Positions 36,771 through 48,202 of a stretch of 64,000 nucleotides of DNA are shown one piece after another. The stretch covers positions 48,339,587 to 48,403,586 of the forward strand of contig OZ024824.1 in assembly GCA_964016985.1 (NCBI GenBank), given 5' to 3'. A program made the position numbers and the translations under genes. Origin of the DNA: Anodontia alba. Taxonomy: Eukaryota > Mollusca > Bivalvia > Lucinida > Lucinidae. Each line of letters opens with the position of its first letter. Within the stretch, counting starts at the first letter, position 1. The notes under the pieces were generated by a model, which did no database searches, had not been told where the DNA came from, and saw only the letters and a list, made by a program, of their open reading frames with translations.

Positions 36771-37690
36771 CAAGATAAGATAAGATAAGATATTTATTCA
36801 CCAGTCATGGACCATAATACATGGTATACAATCACATAGTACATATGTTATCCCTACGATTTTATGATTCTGACCAAACAAAAAAAAACACACACATTTG
36901 AGCAGAAACGTCCCCAAACTTACCCTTGACATGCGCGTCAAATGAAGACTCGGACCAGCCAACGCATTCGCGCAGTCTAATCAGAATCTGCATCGAGGCA
37001 TAAAAAAGACAGCCAATGATACAAAACCTCCCAATGTGGACATCGAAGACAACGACCAGGCCGCACGAATGGACAGACCGATCCGAGTCATCGTTGGACG
37101 CACACTACGAGGTTATATTTATGTGCTCCTTTACGACGATATATGTCAACAATAAGATAAAGATACTTACTCAACAATCATGGACCATTATGTGGAGCGC
37201 TGTGGTGCAGTGGTAAAGCGTCGGACTCGAGATCGATAGGTACCGGGTTCGATCCCCACTAACAGCATGTGTTGTTTTCTTGAGCAAGAGACTTTATCCA
37301 CATTGCTTAGTACTGGTTTCTACCCAGGAAAAAAAGAGGGCCACATGGAAGATTAGTACTAGATTACTAAATGTGTTACCCTCTATAAATAAGGTCGATT
37401 ATTATTATTATTATTATTATTATTATACATGATGTACAATCATAATTATAGTATATAATAAGTATCATTAAGATTTTATGATTACGATACAAGCAAAACA
37501 TATATTTGATCAATAACGTCAGAAACGTACCCTTGACATGTGCATTCAGCGAAGACCCAGATCACCCTGCGAACTCGCGCAATCTCGTCAATCATCACCT
37601 GGCACACTTTACGGCCAAGGACGCCAAGCCTCCCCCTGCGGCCAAGACCGGGTGGATAGGGAGGCGCACGTCAGAAGGCATGATCCCCAC
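36771..37690. repeat. Dispersed repeat, two copies, one holding a SINE
   Basis: A (GATAA)n start, TCATGGACCAT, TGATGTACAATCA / GGTATACAATCA, ATTTTATGATT and CCCTTGACATG(C/T)GC appear twice (from 36771 and from 37155). The second copy is interrupted by the SINE at 37191-37425. Related CTTCTGACGTGTGCATCC text occurs in the large repeat at 24800 and 31710. Confidence 0.65.
37191..37425 (+). mobile_element. tRNA-derived SINE with (ATT)n tail
   Basis: A-box-like TGTGGTGCAGTGG at 37201-37213 and B box GGGTTCGATCCC at 37245-37256 give an internal RNA polymerase III promoter. A body (GAGCAAGAGACTTTATCC, TTAGTACTGGTTTCTACC) and an ATT-repeat tail follow. It was inserted into the repeat unit around it. 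The 784-905 fragment shares the body. Confidence 0.8.
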
Positions 37691-37699
37691 GTTACAGAA

Positions 37700-37863
37700 T
37701 AAAAGAAACAGAGAGAGAGAGAGAGCATCAATAAATCAAATACTTCTTTTTTATTTAGAAGAAGGGACTTCGTTAAAAACTCTTTTCTCTTCTCGAAACA
37801 TGTGTAGGTAAAATCGGCTAAATCATGCACAACTGTTTTATCTTCAGCTAAATTTCTCTTTTT
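37700..37863 (-). pseudogene. LINE C-terminal remnant beyond element C
   Basis: Minus-strand frame reading NLAEDKTVVHDLADFTYTCF, EKRKEFLTK. It fits the usual end of such LINE proteins (a conserved CF...R segment) and follows from NFRLLN at the other side of element C. A GA-rich stretch at about 37711-37727 follows. Confidence 0.55.
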
Positions 37864-37910
37864 AGCTCACCTGAGCCAAAGGCTCAGGATGAGCTATTGT
37901 GATCACTCTC

Positions 37911-37941
<31 letters not shown>

Positions 37942-40900
37942 CGTCCGTTCACACCTTTGAACGACTTCTCCTCTGAAACCCCTGGGCCAAATTTCTTCAA
38001 ACTGTATGTGGAGCTTTGTGTTAAAGGGGGGTTGAAAATATGTACAAATGGTCGTCATCCATAAATCAAGATGGCCACCATGCCTATTTATAACTCCCAT
38101 AGACTTATAATGGGAAAAACTTAAAAAATCTTCTTCTCCGAAACCATGAGGCCCACGGCTTTTATATTTCGTATGTAGCAATGTTTAGTGGTCCCCTACA
38201 TAAATCCTGCCAATCAAGCACCTGGGGCCCAAACTGGCCACGCCCAAGGGGGGTCGTGAACTCCCATAGACTTATAAATGGAAAAACTTGATAAAAATCT
38301 TCTTCTCCGAAACCATGAGGCCCAGAGCCTATGTATTTAGTATGTAGCAATGTTTAATGGTCCCCTACATAAATCCTGCCAATCAAGCTCCTGGGGTCCA
38401 AACTGGCCACGCCCCAGGGGCCATTAGCTCCCATCGACTGATAGACTTATCATGGAAGCCCCTGGGCTCCGAACTGGCCACACCCCAGGGTGTCATATGT
38501 ATATATAGAGCTATATAGCTGAAGAACCTTCAAAAATCTTCTTCTATGAAACCATGAGGCAGGGAGCTTACAGATTAAGTATGTAGCAGTGTTAAGTGGT
38601 CTTCTACATAAATCTTGGGTCCAAACCGGCCACGTCCCGGGGGTCATTAGCTCCCATAGACTTATAATGGGAAAAGCTTAAAACATCCCCATCTCCGAAA
38701 CCATGAGGCCAAGACCTTATATATTTAGTATGTAGCAATGTTTAGTGGTCCCCTACATAATCCTGCCAATCAAGCCCATGGGGCCCAAACTGGCCACACC
38801 CCGGAGGTCATTAGCTCCCATAGACTTATAATGGAAAAAACTTACAAAATCTTCTTCTCTGAAACCATGGGGCCCAGACCTTATATATTTTGTATGTAGC
38901 AATGTGGTGGTCCCCTACATAAATCCTGCCAATCAAGCCCCTGGGGTCCAAACTGGCCACGCCCCAGGGGTCATATATTTATATAAAGCTATATAGCTAA
39001 AGAACCATCAAAAATTTTCTTCTCTGAAAGGATGAGGCCCAGAGCTAATAGATTAAGTATGAAGCGATGTTAAGTAGTCTCCTACAAAAAAATCTTGCCA
39101 ACCATGCCCCTGGGGTCCAAATTGGCCACACCCCGGGTGTCATTAGCTCCCATAGACTTATAATTGGAAAAACTTATAAAAATCTTCTTCTCTGAAACCA
39201 TGAGGCCCAGAGCTTATACGTTTAGTATGTAGCAATGTTTAGTGGTCCACTACATAAATCCTGCCAATCAAGCCCCTGGGGTCCAAACTGACCACGCCAC
39301 GGGGGCCATTAGCTCCCATAGACTTTTAATGCGAAAAACTTAAAAAATCTTCTTCTCTGTAACCATGAGGCCCACAGCTTATATATTGAGTATGTAGCAA
39401 TGTTTAGTGGTCCCCTACATAAATCCTGCCAATCAAGCCCCTGGGTCCGAACTGGCCACACCCCAGGGGTTCATATGTATATATAGAGCTACATAGCTAA
39501 AGAACCTTCAAAAATCTTTTTCTATGAAACTATGAGGCAGAGAGCTTACAGATTAAGTATGTAGCATTGTTCAGTGGTCTCCTACATAAATCCTGCCAAT
39601 CTAGTCACTTGGGTCCAAACCGGCCACGCCCCGGGGTCATTATCTCCCATAGACTTATAATGGAAAAAAAAAAACATAAAAAAATCTTCTTCCCTGAAAC
39701 CTTGAGGCCCATAGCTTATATATTTAGTGTATAGCAATGTTTAGTGGTTCCCTACATAAATCCTGCTAATCAAGCCTCTGAACTCCAAACTGGCCACACC
39801 CCAGGGGGTCATATGTTTATATAGAGCTATATAGCTAAAGAATATTCAAAAATCTTCTTCTCAGAAACCATGAGGCCCAGAGCTAACAGATTAAGTATGT
39901 AGCGATGTTTGGTGGTCTCCTACATAAATCCTGCCAACCATGCCCGTGGGGTCCAAATTGGCCACTTCTCAGTGGGTCATTAGTTCCCATAGACTTAAAA
40001 TGGGTAAAACCTAAAAATTCTTCTCCTCAGAAGCCATAAGGCCCACAGCTTATATATTTAGTATGTAGCAATGCGTAGTGGTCCCCTACTTAAATCCTGC
40101 CAATCAAGCCCCTTTGGTCCAAACTGGCCACACCCAGGGGTCATATTTTTATATAGAACCATGTAGCTAAAGAACATTCAAAAATCTTCTTCTCTGAAAC
40201 CATGAGGCCCAGAGCTAACAGATTTAGTATGTAGCAATGTTTGGTGGTCTTCTACATTAGTTCTTCCAACCATGCCCCTAGAGTCCAAATGGCCAGTTCT
40301 CAGTGGGTCATTAGCTCCCATGGACTGATAGTGGAAAAAAATGAAAATAATCTTTTTCTCTGAAACTTTGACGCCCACAGCTTAAATATTTAATATGTAG
40401 CAATGTTTAGTGGTCCCCTACATAAATTCTGCCAATGAAGCCCCTGGTGTCTAAATTGGCCATGCCCCGGGGGTCATTAGCTCCCATAGACATAATGAGA
40501 AAACCTTAAAAAATCTTCTCTGAAACCATGAGGCCCACAGCTCATATATTTAGTATGTAGCAAAGTTTAGTGGTCCCCTACATAAATCCTGCCAACCATG
40601 CCCCTGGGGTCCAAACTGGCCACACCCCAGGGGGTCATTTACTCCCACAGGCTTATAATGGGAAAAGCTTAAAAGATCTTCTTCTCTGAAACCATCAGGC
40701 CCACAGCTTATATATTTAGTATGTAGCAATGTTTAGTGGTCCCCTACATAAATCCTGCCAATCAAGCCCCTGGGGTTTAAACTGGTTTTACTTATGGCCC
40801 TTTTGAAAATTTCAGCATTTTAACCTTGTAAGCAAGATATCTCAAAAACTGTTTATGCCATTGCCTTAAAACTTGACGGACTAATAGGGAATGTTGAGTA

Positions 40901-40964
40901 AATGACCTGATTAACTTACAGCCGTTAATTCATGTGAGCGTTGTGGCCCATGGGCCTCTTGTTT
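37863..40964 (+). mobile_element. Tandem-repeat element C, about 160-bp units
   Basis: The head hairpin AGCTCACCTGAGCC...GGCTCAGGATGAGCT (37864-37895) is followed by (GTCC/GTCT)n and about 17-19 units of about 160 bp (CCTGCCAATCAAGCCC, CTGGGGTCCAAACTGGCCAC, TTAGCTCCCATAGACTTATA, CTCTGAAACCATGAGGCCC, TATTTAGTATGTAGCAATG). Two unit types alternate; the second has a CTATATAGCTAAAGAAC insert. The tail ends GGCCCATGGGCCTCTTGTTT (40945-40964). It inserted in the LINE coding region. It is similar in design to bivalve elements with about 160-bp core repeats; I cannot assign a transposase. Confidence 0.8.
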
Positions 40965-40965
40965 A

Positions 40966-41811
40966 TTAAGTAACCTGAAGTTTGGAATATTTGCAATAAC
41001 TGAAGCGAAAAAAGTTTGTCTTTCAGTGTTATATGCCGAACAGTTGCATAAAAAGTGTATTTCATCCTCTACTTGATCTAATTTACACAGTTTACATATT
41101 CTTTCTGAAACAGGCTGTTTCTTATTTCTTCCAGATTCTACTTCTAGTCTGTGAGCACTTAATCTGACTCTTGTCAAGCGTTTTCTTTTATATATATCAT
41201 TGACAGTTTCTAAGTATGATTCTTCCTCGAAATTTGATTTAAATAATGCAAATGTTCGAAGTTTACCCTGTTTCTGAATAGTTTCCTCATTTAATTTGGT
41301 CGACCAAATATTTTTGTATAGACTTCGTAGATCGTATTTGATTAGTGTCTTATTTTCCTCATCAAGTTCTGTTTCGTTTAAAATAGTTGTAACGCCAGTA
41401 AACCAAGATTTATAACCACCATTATTCAGTTGTTTACTAAACTCTAATGTTTGTCTAAGTAATGAATCAGACCTGTTTTGTTTCACATGCAAATAAAACT
41501 TAATTATATTTTCACAAATATCATTATACATGGGGAAACGATACAATTCACCAAGGATTGCCATATTAGAAGCTTTTGAATGAACTCCGAGGATATGCTG
41601 ACAAAATTTTAAATGTAATTTTTCTGCATGTAAATCTTTATAAATTGTATCAATTGACCGAGTCGAATTACGAGATTGTCTTTTACATGATCCCCAGATT
41701 TCACTTCCATAAGTTAGTATAGGTTTAATGGTGTTGTCAGATATATGTAAGGCCACATTAATGTTCGGGAATGAGGTACCAAATATACTTCTGAGCTTAA
41801 AGAAAAAGAAA
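40966..41811 (-). pseudogene. LINE RT thumb and C-terminal zinc motif
   Basis: An intact open stretch within a 309-codon frame. It starts KLRSIFGTSFPNINVALHIS and ILTYGSEIWG (thumb-side text common to CR1/Jockey-type LINEs) and ends with CKLCKLDQVEDEIHFLCNC, a CxxC...H...C motif. The first dozen residues of the open frame belong to the PLE tail and the last 17 to element C, so both ends of this ORF are chimeric. Confidence 0.8.
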
Positions 41812-42416
41812 GGTAAGAGAAATGTCCATGGTTGCCACAATCACAAACCGCAGCCCTTCCCAGACACTAAGAGGCAGAGGAAACCGACAAATCCAAACAA
41901 CACAAATCGAACAAACGTACCAAAAGCACTAAGATTAGCTCTCTCTTCCCCAAGCGAGGTAATCGCAATGCTAAAAGGACTGAAAAACACAAGAACAAAA
42001 TGACACAAGGTAAGATATAAAACAAATCGCCTCGTAGAATAAACCACAAAGCAACAAAGAGTAAGACTAACACCGGGACACCGCCTTAGAACGGTCAGTA
42101 GAGTAAACCACCGGGGGGGGGGGGGGCGGGGGGAAGGGGTTAAAGCACTTTTACAGCTAGCCAACTTCACCCTGGGTCCCGATGCTACTCTTAATACAGA
42201 AATACATAAAAATTCGGTTCGCATAAAGGCTCCCAACTCAGTCAATGCATCAAAGCGAAAACATAAAAATCAAGTTAATCACTATAATAAACAAAGACGA
42301 GCACTCATGGCTAATTCTACTGTATGCCAGAGTAAATGAAAACCAGTAGTTGAACCACGGCGGGCCCAGCCAAAGACATATTGTCAAGTCCCAACCCACC
42401 GGTGAAACCTTTTAGC
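41812..42416 (-). mobile_element. 5'-truncated PLE tail inside the LINE
   Basis: This holds only PLE 3' UTR. The truncation point lies inside the SECIS region: the return strand GGGACUUGAC is kept and the AUGA strand is gone. Landmarks GACCGTTCTAAGGCGGT, a long G-run (42113-42135 on plus) and the terminal TTTCTCTTACC are present. LINE text reads across: ...ELYKKRLK before and LRSIFGTSFPN after. Confidence 0.75.
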
Positions 42417-43397
42417 CGTTTCTTATACAGCTCCGATGATGCATAAGAAAATGTTCCAGAAATAGAAAACGTTACACCTAAATATCTGTTTTCTCTGACA
42501 CTTTCCAGTTTTTGGTCTTTGCAGGTAAACTTCGTTTCATAAAATTTGCCTGCCTTATTAAAAACGATAACCTTTGATTTATCATAATTAACTTCTAGAC
42601 ACCAGTCATCACACTATTTTTCAAGTTTGCTTATGCAATTCTGAAGACCTGTTTCAGTTTTAGACATCAAAATAACATCATCTGCATATAATAAACAATT
42701 CAAGTGATAAGTACCTATGTCAACGCCATCACAAGAACTATCAAATATTTCAGGTAGATCATTTATGAATACTTTAAAAAGATCAGGACTTAAAGTATGA
42801 CCTTGTCGGACACCAATGTTTGAAGGAAATGACTGGGTGAAACCCAGACTTCATTTTTACACTTAGGGAGTTATTAGCATACAAAGCTTTTATAATATTA
42901 TAAAAGTCTCCATAAATTCCTATTTGTCTGAGTTTGTAATATAGGATATCGTGCTCTACTCTATCGAAAGCTTTCCGAAAGTCAATAAAGCATGTATATA
43001 ACTTACCCTTGTAATCTTTTGTATATTTTTCTATTAACGTTCTTAAAACAAACATATGGTCTGAGGTTCTAGCTTTCTTTGTAAAACCAATCTGCATAGG
43101 GCTTATCACTTTATGACTATCGAGGAAAGTGTCCAGTCTTTTAATTAATATTGTATTGAAAAATTTAGCTGTACATGAAAGTATTGAAATCCCTCTGCAA
43201 TTGTTTGGATCATCTAAAGAGCTGCCTTTATGATCTGGTGTAATGTATGCATTTTTCCATTCTATAGGATAAGTTCCATTACTAAGAATACTATTGAAGA
43301 CCTTAATAAGACAATTTTGCAATTGATTAAACCCACATTTCAACATTTCATTAGATACTGAATCAAAACATACAGTTTTATTACTCTTAAGAGACAT
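42417..43397 (-). pseudogene. LINE reverse transcriptase
   Basis: Fingers and palm text: DSVSNEMLK, GSSLDDPNNCRGISILSC, FIDFRKAFDRVEHDILYYKL, then after a one-base shift near 42840 GVRQGHTLSPDLF. The catalytic YADD is intact at 42688-42677, followed by TAG at 42616-42614 where Trp is usual (family: LEKWCDDW). Target-primed reverse transcription would be its role. This copy is inactive because of the frameshift, the stop and the insertions. Confidence 0.9.
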
Positions 43398-43427
43398 TGC
43401 CGCGTAAAATAATTCCTTTATGTTAAT

Positions 43428-43775
43428 TCAAAAGTTAATGTCACAGAATCCACTGATGGTTTCTTGCCGTTCTAAAAGACTGGAAATTTCCTGTACCCTG
43501 TCATTAAATCTTTCATGTATTGTATTCAAATATGAAAAATGGTCCGCCCATTCTCTAGCTGAAACTGGAGGCTCTGTGATAACCGATTCTTCATTCTTCA
43601 AATTTTCCAGCAGTTTCCAATATGATTTTGGATCATTATCATGAAGCTGTTCTAATTTTCCAATAATTTCAGACTTGTAAATTCTTCGTTTTTGCTTACA
43701 AACCTTTACATGTTGTTTTCTAAATTTATAGTAGGTGCCGCAAATGTGTGGATCATTTGGAAACGTAGTATACAA
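43428..43775 (-). pseudogene. LINE linker between endonuclease and RT
   Basis: 115 codons, with DPKSYWKLLENLKN and EWADHFSYLNTIHERF. This is the Trp-containing pre-RT segment typical of APE LINEs. It lies in register between endonuclease and RT fragments. Confidence 0.7.
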
Positions 43776-44035
43776 TTATCCTTTTTGATCAAGCATTCTG
43801 CGCATTCGATGCAAATCTATATCAAACCAATTTTTGGTACAGTCGGCGTTTTGAACCTTTGTTAGATTTCTTTTTTAATGATAAATCAGCCGCACTTATA
43901 ATGATGTCATGAAGTTTTCTAAATAAACGATCTACGGATGAATCATGGTCGGAGGTCTCAATGTCTTTTATTTTCAGTTTGATATGTTTTGTGCATAGGG
44001 CATCTTGAAAAGCACTCGCAGATATGCTTGACCAT

Positions 44036-44347
44036 TTATATTTGGGTGATGGTTCGAAAAGTCTCCGTGCCTGGTTCCGAGCAATAATTTGCCATTATTC
44101 TGCAACTAAGTTTAGAATGGTCAGATAATCTAGGAATATTAAGTCCAACATTAAAATACAAAGTTTGTGTTAATAACATTTCTGACGCTATCATATAATC
44201 AAAAACACTGATACCATTATATTTGTATGATGTATACATGCCTTGGGAGTCTCCAAAGGATCTGCCATTGAGAATACGCATCTGACTTTCGATACATAAA
44301 TCTAAAAGTTCACGTCCTCTGGAATCAGTTACACGGTCTTGACTCAA
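44036..44347 (-). pseudogene. LINE AP-endonuclease, C-terminal part
   Basis: SRGRELLDLCIESQMRILNG, then SVFDYMIAS and a final LSDHSKLSC. The last motif is the SDH box of APE endonucleases. The catalytic N-terminal half is missing, cut at about 44348. Confidence 0.8.
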
Positions 44348-44544
44348 CCGATGTTTTATATTTGAATCCTACAAATAATCGCTCGTTGATGTCGTTCAGG
44401 CCACTGTCTCTTAATAACACAAAAAAAAAAGCGAAAACAAGCCGTAGAATACCCTCGGATGATTTTATTTGTTTCTCTCCGAAGTTGTAGCAAATTGGCA
44501 AATGTTTGTCCCTCCAACTGTAGTTTGATACTAGCCGGCCCTCC

Positions 44545-44717
44545 GAAAACCGCTTGTGCCATTTAAAAACAAGGGCCCTGCTAACTTTACGTTCGCCTTT
44601 CGCCATCTGCAGCATCATATACGTTTTTGTTGGTGTTTTTCCAAGATCCGTGCATAATTTTATATTCTCGCGGATTTCCATGCGTTCTTTCGTTGACATT
44701 TTGACGTTTATGAGCAT
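44545..44717 (-). pseudogene. Mariner transposase N-terminal helix-turn-helix
   Basis: Minus-strand ENIKLCTDLGKTPTKTYMML and RALVFKWHKRFSEGR match the DNA-binding start of mariner transposases (family: NIKFCxKLGKTxTExYxML...FEWHKRFxEGR). It degenerates downstream and stops at the LINE junction. It is a scrap separate from the mariner at 31-33 kb. Confidence 0.8.
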
Positions 44718-45729
44718 ACAGGTCGCCTTATTCCAACGTTGTTTATTTCAAACTCAAACGTCCAAAGGACGTAAAAAATCAACATGGCGTCGTCATAACT
44801 TCGTGCAACAATCTGGCAAGTTTTGTATGAATGTACAGGAACCATTACTGAATGTATTAGTGGATGAACTAGTGCGAAATGTACATAAAGTGGGATGGGG
44901 ATGGTAGAGCTTTACTATGGTTATGCAGATGCGCATTAAATATAATTAGTTTGTTTTATGGGTGAAATATTTGGCTTAGTTATAGATAATAGATTCAAGT
45001 TTGTTATGATATAAGAAAATTATTACTTAAACCCAATAGTAATCAGAGACGGTCAGTCTACGAATTTATTGAATAACCCTCGTAACACCATTGACTCAGA
45101 AATCATTTCTTTTGACTCCCAGTAATGCTGAGTCATTTTTGGTCTTATCTACAGGAACCAATTCATAACATCTGGAGCAACTCTTAACTCGGAAAACTAA
45201 TTTCTGGGTCTTTTTATCTGCTCCATTTATCACATTGTCACTGCATTAGAACCATAAATAAAATTTATTGATACTTAAATTGATCTATGAATAGATTCCG
45301 AAAACAATGGTTCCTTCGAAAGCACTGAGACCACCAGAAAAAAAATAGCAGACACGATTTTATAGTCTATTCATGAGCAGTACTATTATCTAGCGCCGAC
45401 TTAGGCAGTGCTCTCTTTTCAGACTAAGTATAAAATAATTGAACGAAATTAAAGGACGAGAAAATATTAACTATATTATAGTAAAGAACGAAAGGGCATT
45501 TTACGGCCTCCAGACAGCACTTAACACCAGCTGCAGTGAAGATTTTGTAAAGATGAATCCTTCGGAAGTAATGAACACACTACAAACGAAAATAGCACAT
45601 CGAGTTTTAATGAACCTGCTCATGAGCCGTTCAGTAGTATGCGACACTGCTCATACCCTCTAGCACCGGCTTCAGCGGTACTCCTTTCTCAGAATAATTC
45701 CAAAGGAGCTTATTGATTCAAAATAATAT
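44718..45729. other. No recognisable gene
   Basis: AT-rich. The open frame at 45439-45663 (+) has no motif. Confidence 0.4.
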
Positions 45730-45885
45730 GAAATAAATAGGTGTTACCTATGAAACGAGCATTTTATGCATTTTTTTTTTTTTTTTCTCATCCGGTATGC
45801 AAAGTCGCGGACCAGACAAAACCTGTCAAAACGTAGGTCCGCGGCAAAGTGCACAACATCGAACATTTTTTTCCATGAAATTTTG
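45730..45885. repeat. Dispersed repeat, inverted match of 7497-7650
   Basis: TAGGTGTTACCTATGAAACG, CGGTATGCAAAGTCGCGGACC and AAAGTGCACAACATCGAACAT are the reverse complement of 7497-7650. Confidence 0.7.
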
Positions 45886-45948
45886 TACATTAGTGTGTCA
45901 CCGGGTATAGGTATATGATACTCTTGTACTGTCGTCCCGTACAAGCCG

Positions 45949-46019
45949 GCCTTTATAGCGACGTGGTAGAGTGTCCGCCTGTCACGCGGACTGCCCGGGT
46001 TCAATCCCCGGTTGTGGCA
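45949..46019 (+). tRNA. tRNA-Asp(GUC)-like sequence
   Basis: Anticodon arm TCCGC-CTGTCAC-GCGGA has a perfect 5-bp stem with GTC at 45981-45983. The T arm CCGGG-TTCAATC-CCCGG is perfect and the D loop contains GTGGTAGA. The acceptor arms (GCCTTTA and TTGTGGC) pair at only about 5 of 7 positions and the D stem is poor. So it is probably a pseudogene or SINE head rather than a working tRNA. Confidence 0.45.
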
Positions 46020-46314
46020 TAAATATTTTTCACCTGTTACAAGTGTATAAATAAATATTTAGTCTTATAGTAAAAAGAAATTATGAATGTACCCCGAAAA
46101 TTTATTTTTATAGGCTGATTTCGTCAAAAAAACAAAACAAAAAAAAAAAACAAAAAAAACTTGATTTCTCCTTTTACTGTAGCTATACCGCGAGCGATCA
46201 GATGACCGCCAGTCAAACTGAAATCACCGCATATCCTACCTTTATCATGTTGTCAGCAATAAATTCTTTTCCATGCATAATTTCTGTTATGTGCAGTACG
46301 AATGTAATCCATTT

Positions 46315-46695
46315 TTAAGGCAAAACTTCAGTATTTACACTTAAATACGCGATAATGTTGTTTAATGCGAGAGAAGTCACAGATTCAATATGGCGGCTAA
46401 AACGCAGATCAGTCACGCATTTATCCGTGTCAATGTCATAAAATATGTATCCTTCTATTTCATTGGCTATACGATTCATAATAGCCAATGAGATCGCTTG
46501 CGGCGGCTGACTGGCTTTCCATGTTTGCAGCGGAGCGTATCTGATCATCTTATTTTCCGGAAACCAGGCTGGCAACGGACATAAATTAGCGTTGGTTTTC
46601 GGGTTCAACATTAAGCCGATACACTCCGCTGTAGATTTGGGAAACCAGTCAGCCGCCGCATGAGGATTTTTCTGCATAGTATGTGAGAGACTCAC
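46315..46695 (-). CDS. Unrecognised 126-codon open frame
   Basis: An open frame from ATG to stop with a mixed composition (LNPKTNANLCPLPAWFPE, IANEIEGYIFYDIDTDKC), not obviously low complexity. I recognise no family. It lies next to a strong hairpin (46711-46757) and between repeats, so it may be part of a mobile element or chance. No splice or promoter evidence. Confidence 0.2.
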   Translation of the reverse strand: MSLSHTMQKNPHAAADWFPKSTAECIGLMLNPKTNANLCPLPAWFPENKMIRYAPLQTWKASQPPQAISLAIMNRIANEIEGYIFYDIDTDKCVTDLRFSRHIESVTSLALNNIIAYLSVNTEVLP

Positions 46696-46710
46696 GATAC
46701 CTATAGTACG

Positions 46711-46757
46711 AGCTTAAGCTGCGCAGGTGGCGACCTGCTTCGCAGGTCGCTTAAGCT
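46711..46757. repeat. GC-rich hairpin with split outer arm
   Basis: GCGACCTGC-TTC-GCAGGTCGC (46730-46750) is a perfect 9-bp stem. Outer AGCTTAAGC (46711-46719) and GCTTAAGCT (46749-46757) also pair, with a 10-nt bulge on one side. Confidence 0.8.
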
Positions 46758-47846
46758 TGTTATAAACTACACTATAAAAGAGAATATACGGTGAGAATTT
46801 TACGGCCACTCACAAAATTTAACACAAGCTGTATTGAAAATAAATAGATTCTGACAACATGGAACTTTCGGACCCAACGGACCTGCCGCAGGCAAGAGTA
46901 GCAGAAATTAAATATATGGCTACCCAGAAAAGTCACAACCATAGAACACAACTCTCGGTTTTATTGAGTCTGTTTATGACCAGTACTGAGATCTGCAATA
47001 ATAATTACACTCTCTAGCGCAGACCCATTCTGTATTCTATTTTCAGAACAGTTCAAAATGAGCTCATTGATCCCTAAAGACCAGAAAACATAAAATACAC
47101 CAGACCTATAGTGAAGGATTGGGAGACTTTTTACGACCGTTTCTTAGGTCTAAAAATTGATATATCATCATTATTACAATTTTTTACCGAATCACGTGGT
47201 TACATTTTCGCGTTTTAAAATCTTAACATACTGTGTATGGTTATTTTTCATATTTATTCGCGCTTTACTGTGGGTTGGGAGTGTCTTAATACATCTCACC
47301 TTAACTCGTTACTGCCTTGCGTCCCAAATGTTTTCATTAGACATAATAATTTCTGTAAAAGTAATAATTAAAATAATAAACCAACCTCCAATTAAACAAA
47401 ACATGGGACTTGCAAAGAGTAATAGAGTAAAAAGAGACTGAGGGTAATGAACACACTGAACAATCGAAAACACCTAAAGGTCAAGCTGTCTAGGCCAAAC
47501 TAGGTAGTTTCGGCTAATTAGGCCTCATTTATGACCCTCACAATTATTTTAAAAGAAAAATCCCAGAATGTGCTCAGTGAATCACTAAGGACCAAAATGT
47601 ATAAACTACACTATAGTGAAGTACGAGGAGACTTTTTTATGACTGTCATACGGCGCTAACACCAGCTGTAGTGAAGTTAAATACATGTACATTCTAAAAG
47701 GAAAGCAATGGACAAAAAACATCGAAAACGTCTAAATGTTAAGACAGACGTCGACAGGACATTCATTGGATAACTCATTGATAGGCACTTTCAGTTCAGT
47801 TTACTGTGATCGCATCCCTTCTATGCCATCAATGCCACAGCATGCT
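46758..47846. other. No recognisable gene
   Basis: AT-rich non-coding sequence. The open frame at 47157-47441 (+) has no motif. Confidence 0.4.
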
Positions 47847-48110
47847 CAGCCGTACCGGGGCTCGAGTCCGGAACCCTCATAATACCGTTCCGATATTCTA
47901 CCTACGGAACTATTCCGCCGCCACTCAAATTTTCCCCTGCTTAATAAGATTCGGCCCCGAATCTGCTTGAAACCACGCCGATACAACGAGAAATGCTCCC
48001 TCCTTTGATGGCCGGCGGCCAACACTGAGACACTAAATGTCATTTAGTAAGAAAAATGAACGGTGCCCTCTAAATATCGTTCTATCGACCGAACTATCTG
48101 GCCGCCATTG
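47847..48110 (-). repeat. Two tRNA-like SINE heads
   Basis: The minus strand of 47847-47925 reads GGCGGCGGAATAGTTCCGTA, GGTAGAATATCGGAACGG, then GGTTCCGGACTCGAGCCC, an A-box/B-box pair with a long gap. A similar first half lies at 48060-48110 (minus: GGCGGCCAGATAGTTCGGTC). Truncated SINEs. Confidence 0.5.
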
Positions 48111-48202
48111 TCACATTCGGAAACTTGAATGTGTTTGTGTGGATCTGTGCATTTTTTTCACCTTGTGACACTCGTCTAATCAGGATCTGCACTGTCTACC
48201 GT

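Larger units (their letters stand above)
37609..44347 (-). mobile_element. LINE (APE-type non-LTR), nested insertions
   Basis: Minus-strand blocks in protein order: endonuclease C-terminus (44347-44036), linker (43775-43428), RT (43397-42417), thumb and Zn-knuckle region (41811-40966), and a last piece (37863-37700). The gaps are a PLE 3' tail (41812-42416) and tandem-repeat element C (37863-40964). The text reads across each gap, so both inserted later. The 5' part is missing and a mariner scrap abuts it. The endonuclease, RT and CCHC-like C-terminus together point to a Jockey/CR1-like LINE; the clade is not decided. Confidence 0.8.

Noticed and set aside
40911..41840. Single 309-codon gene
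   Set aside because: Its ends come from a PLE tail and from element C; only the middle is LINE sequence.
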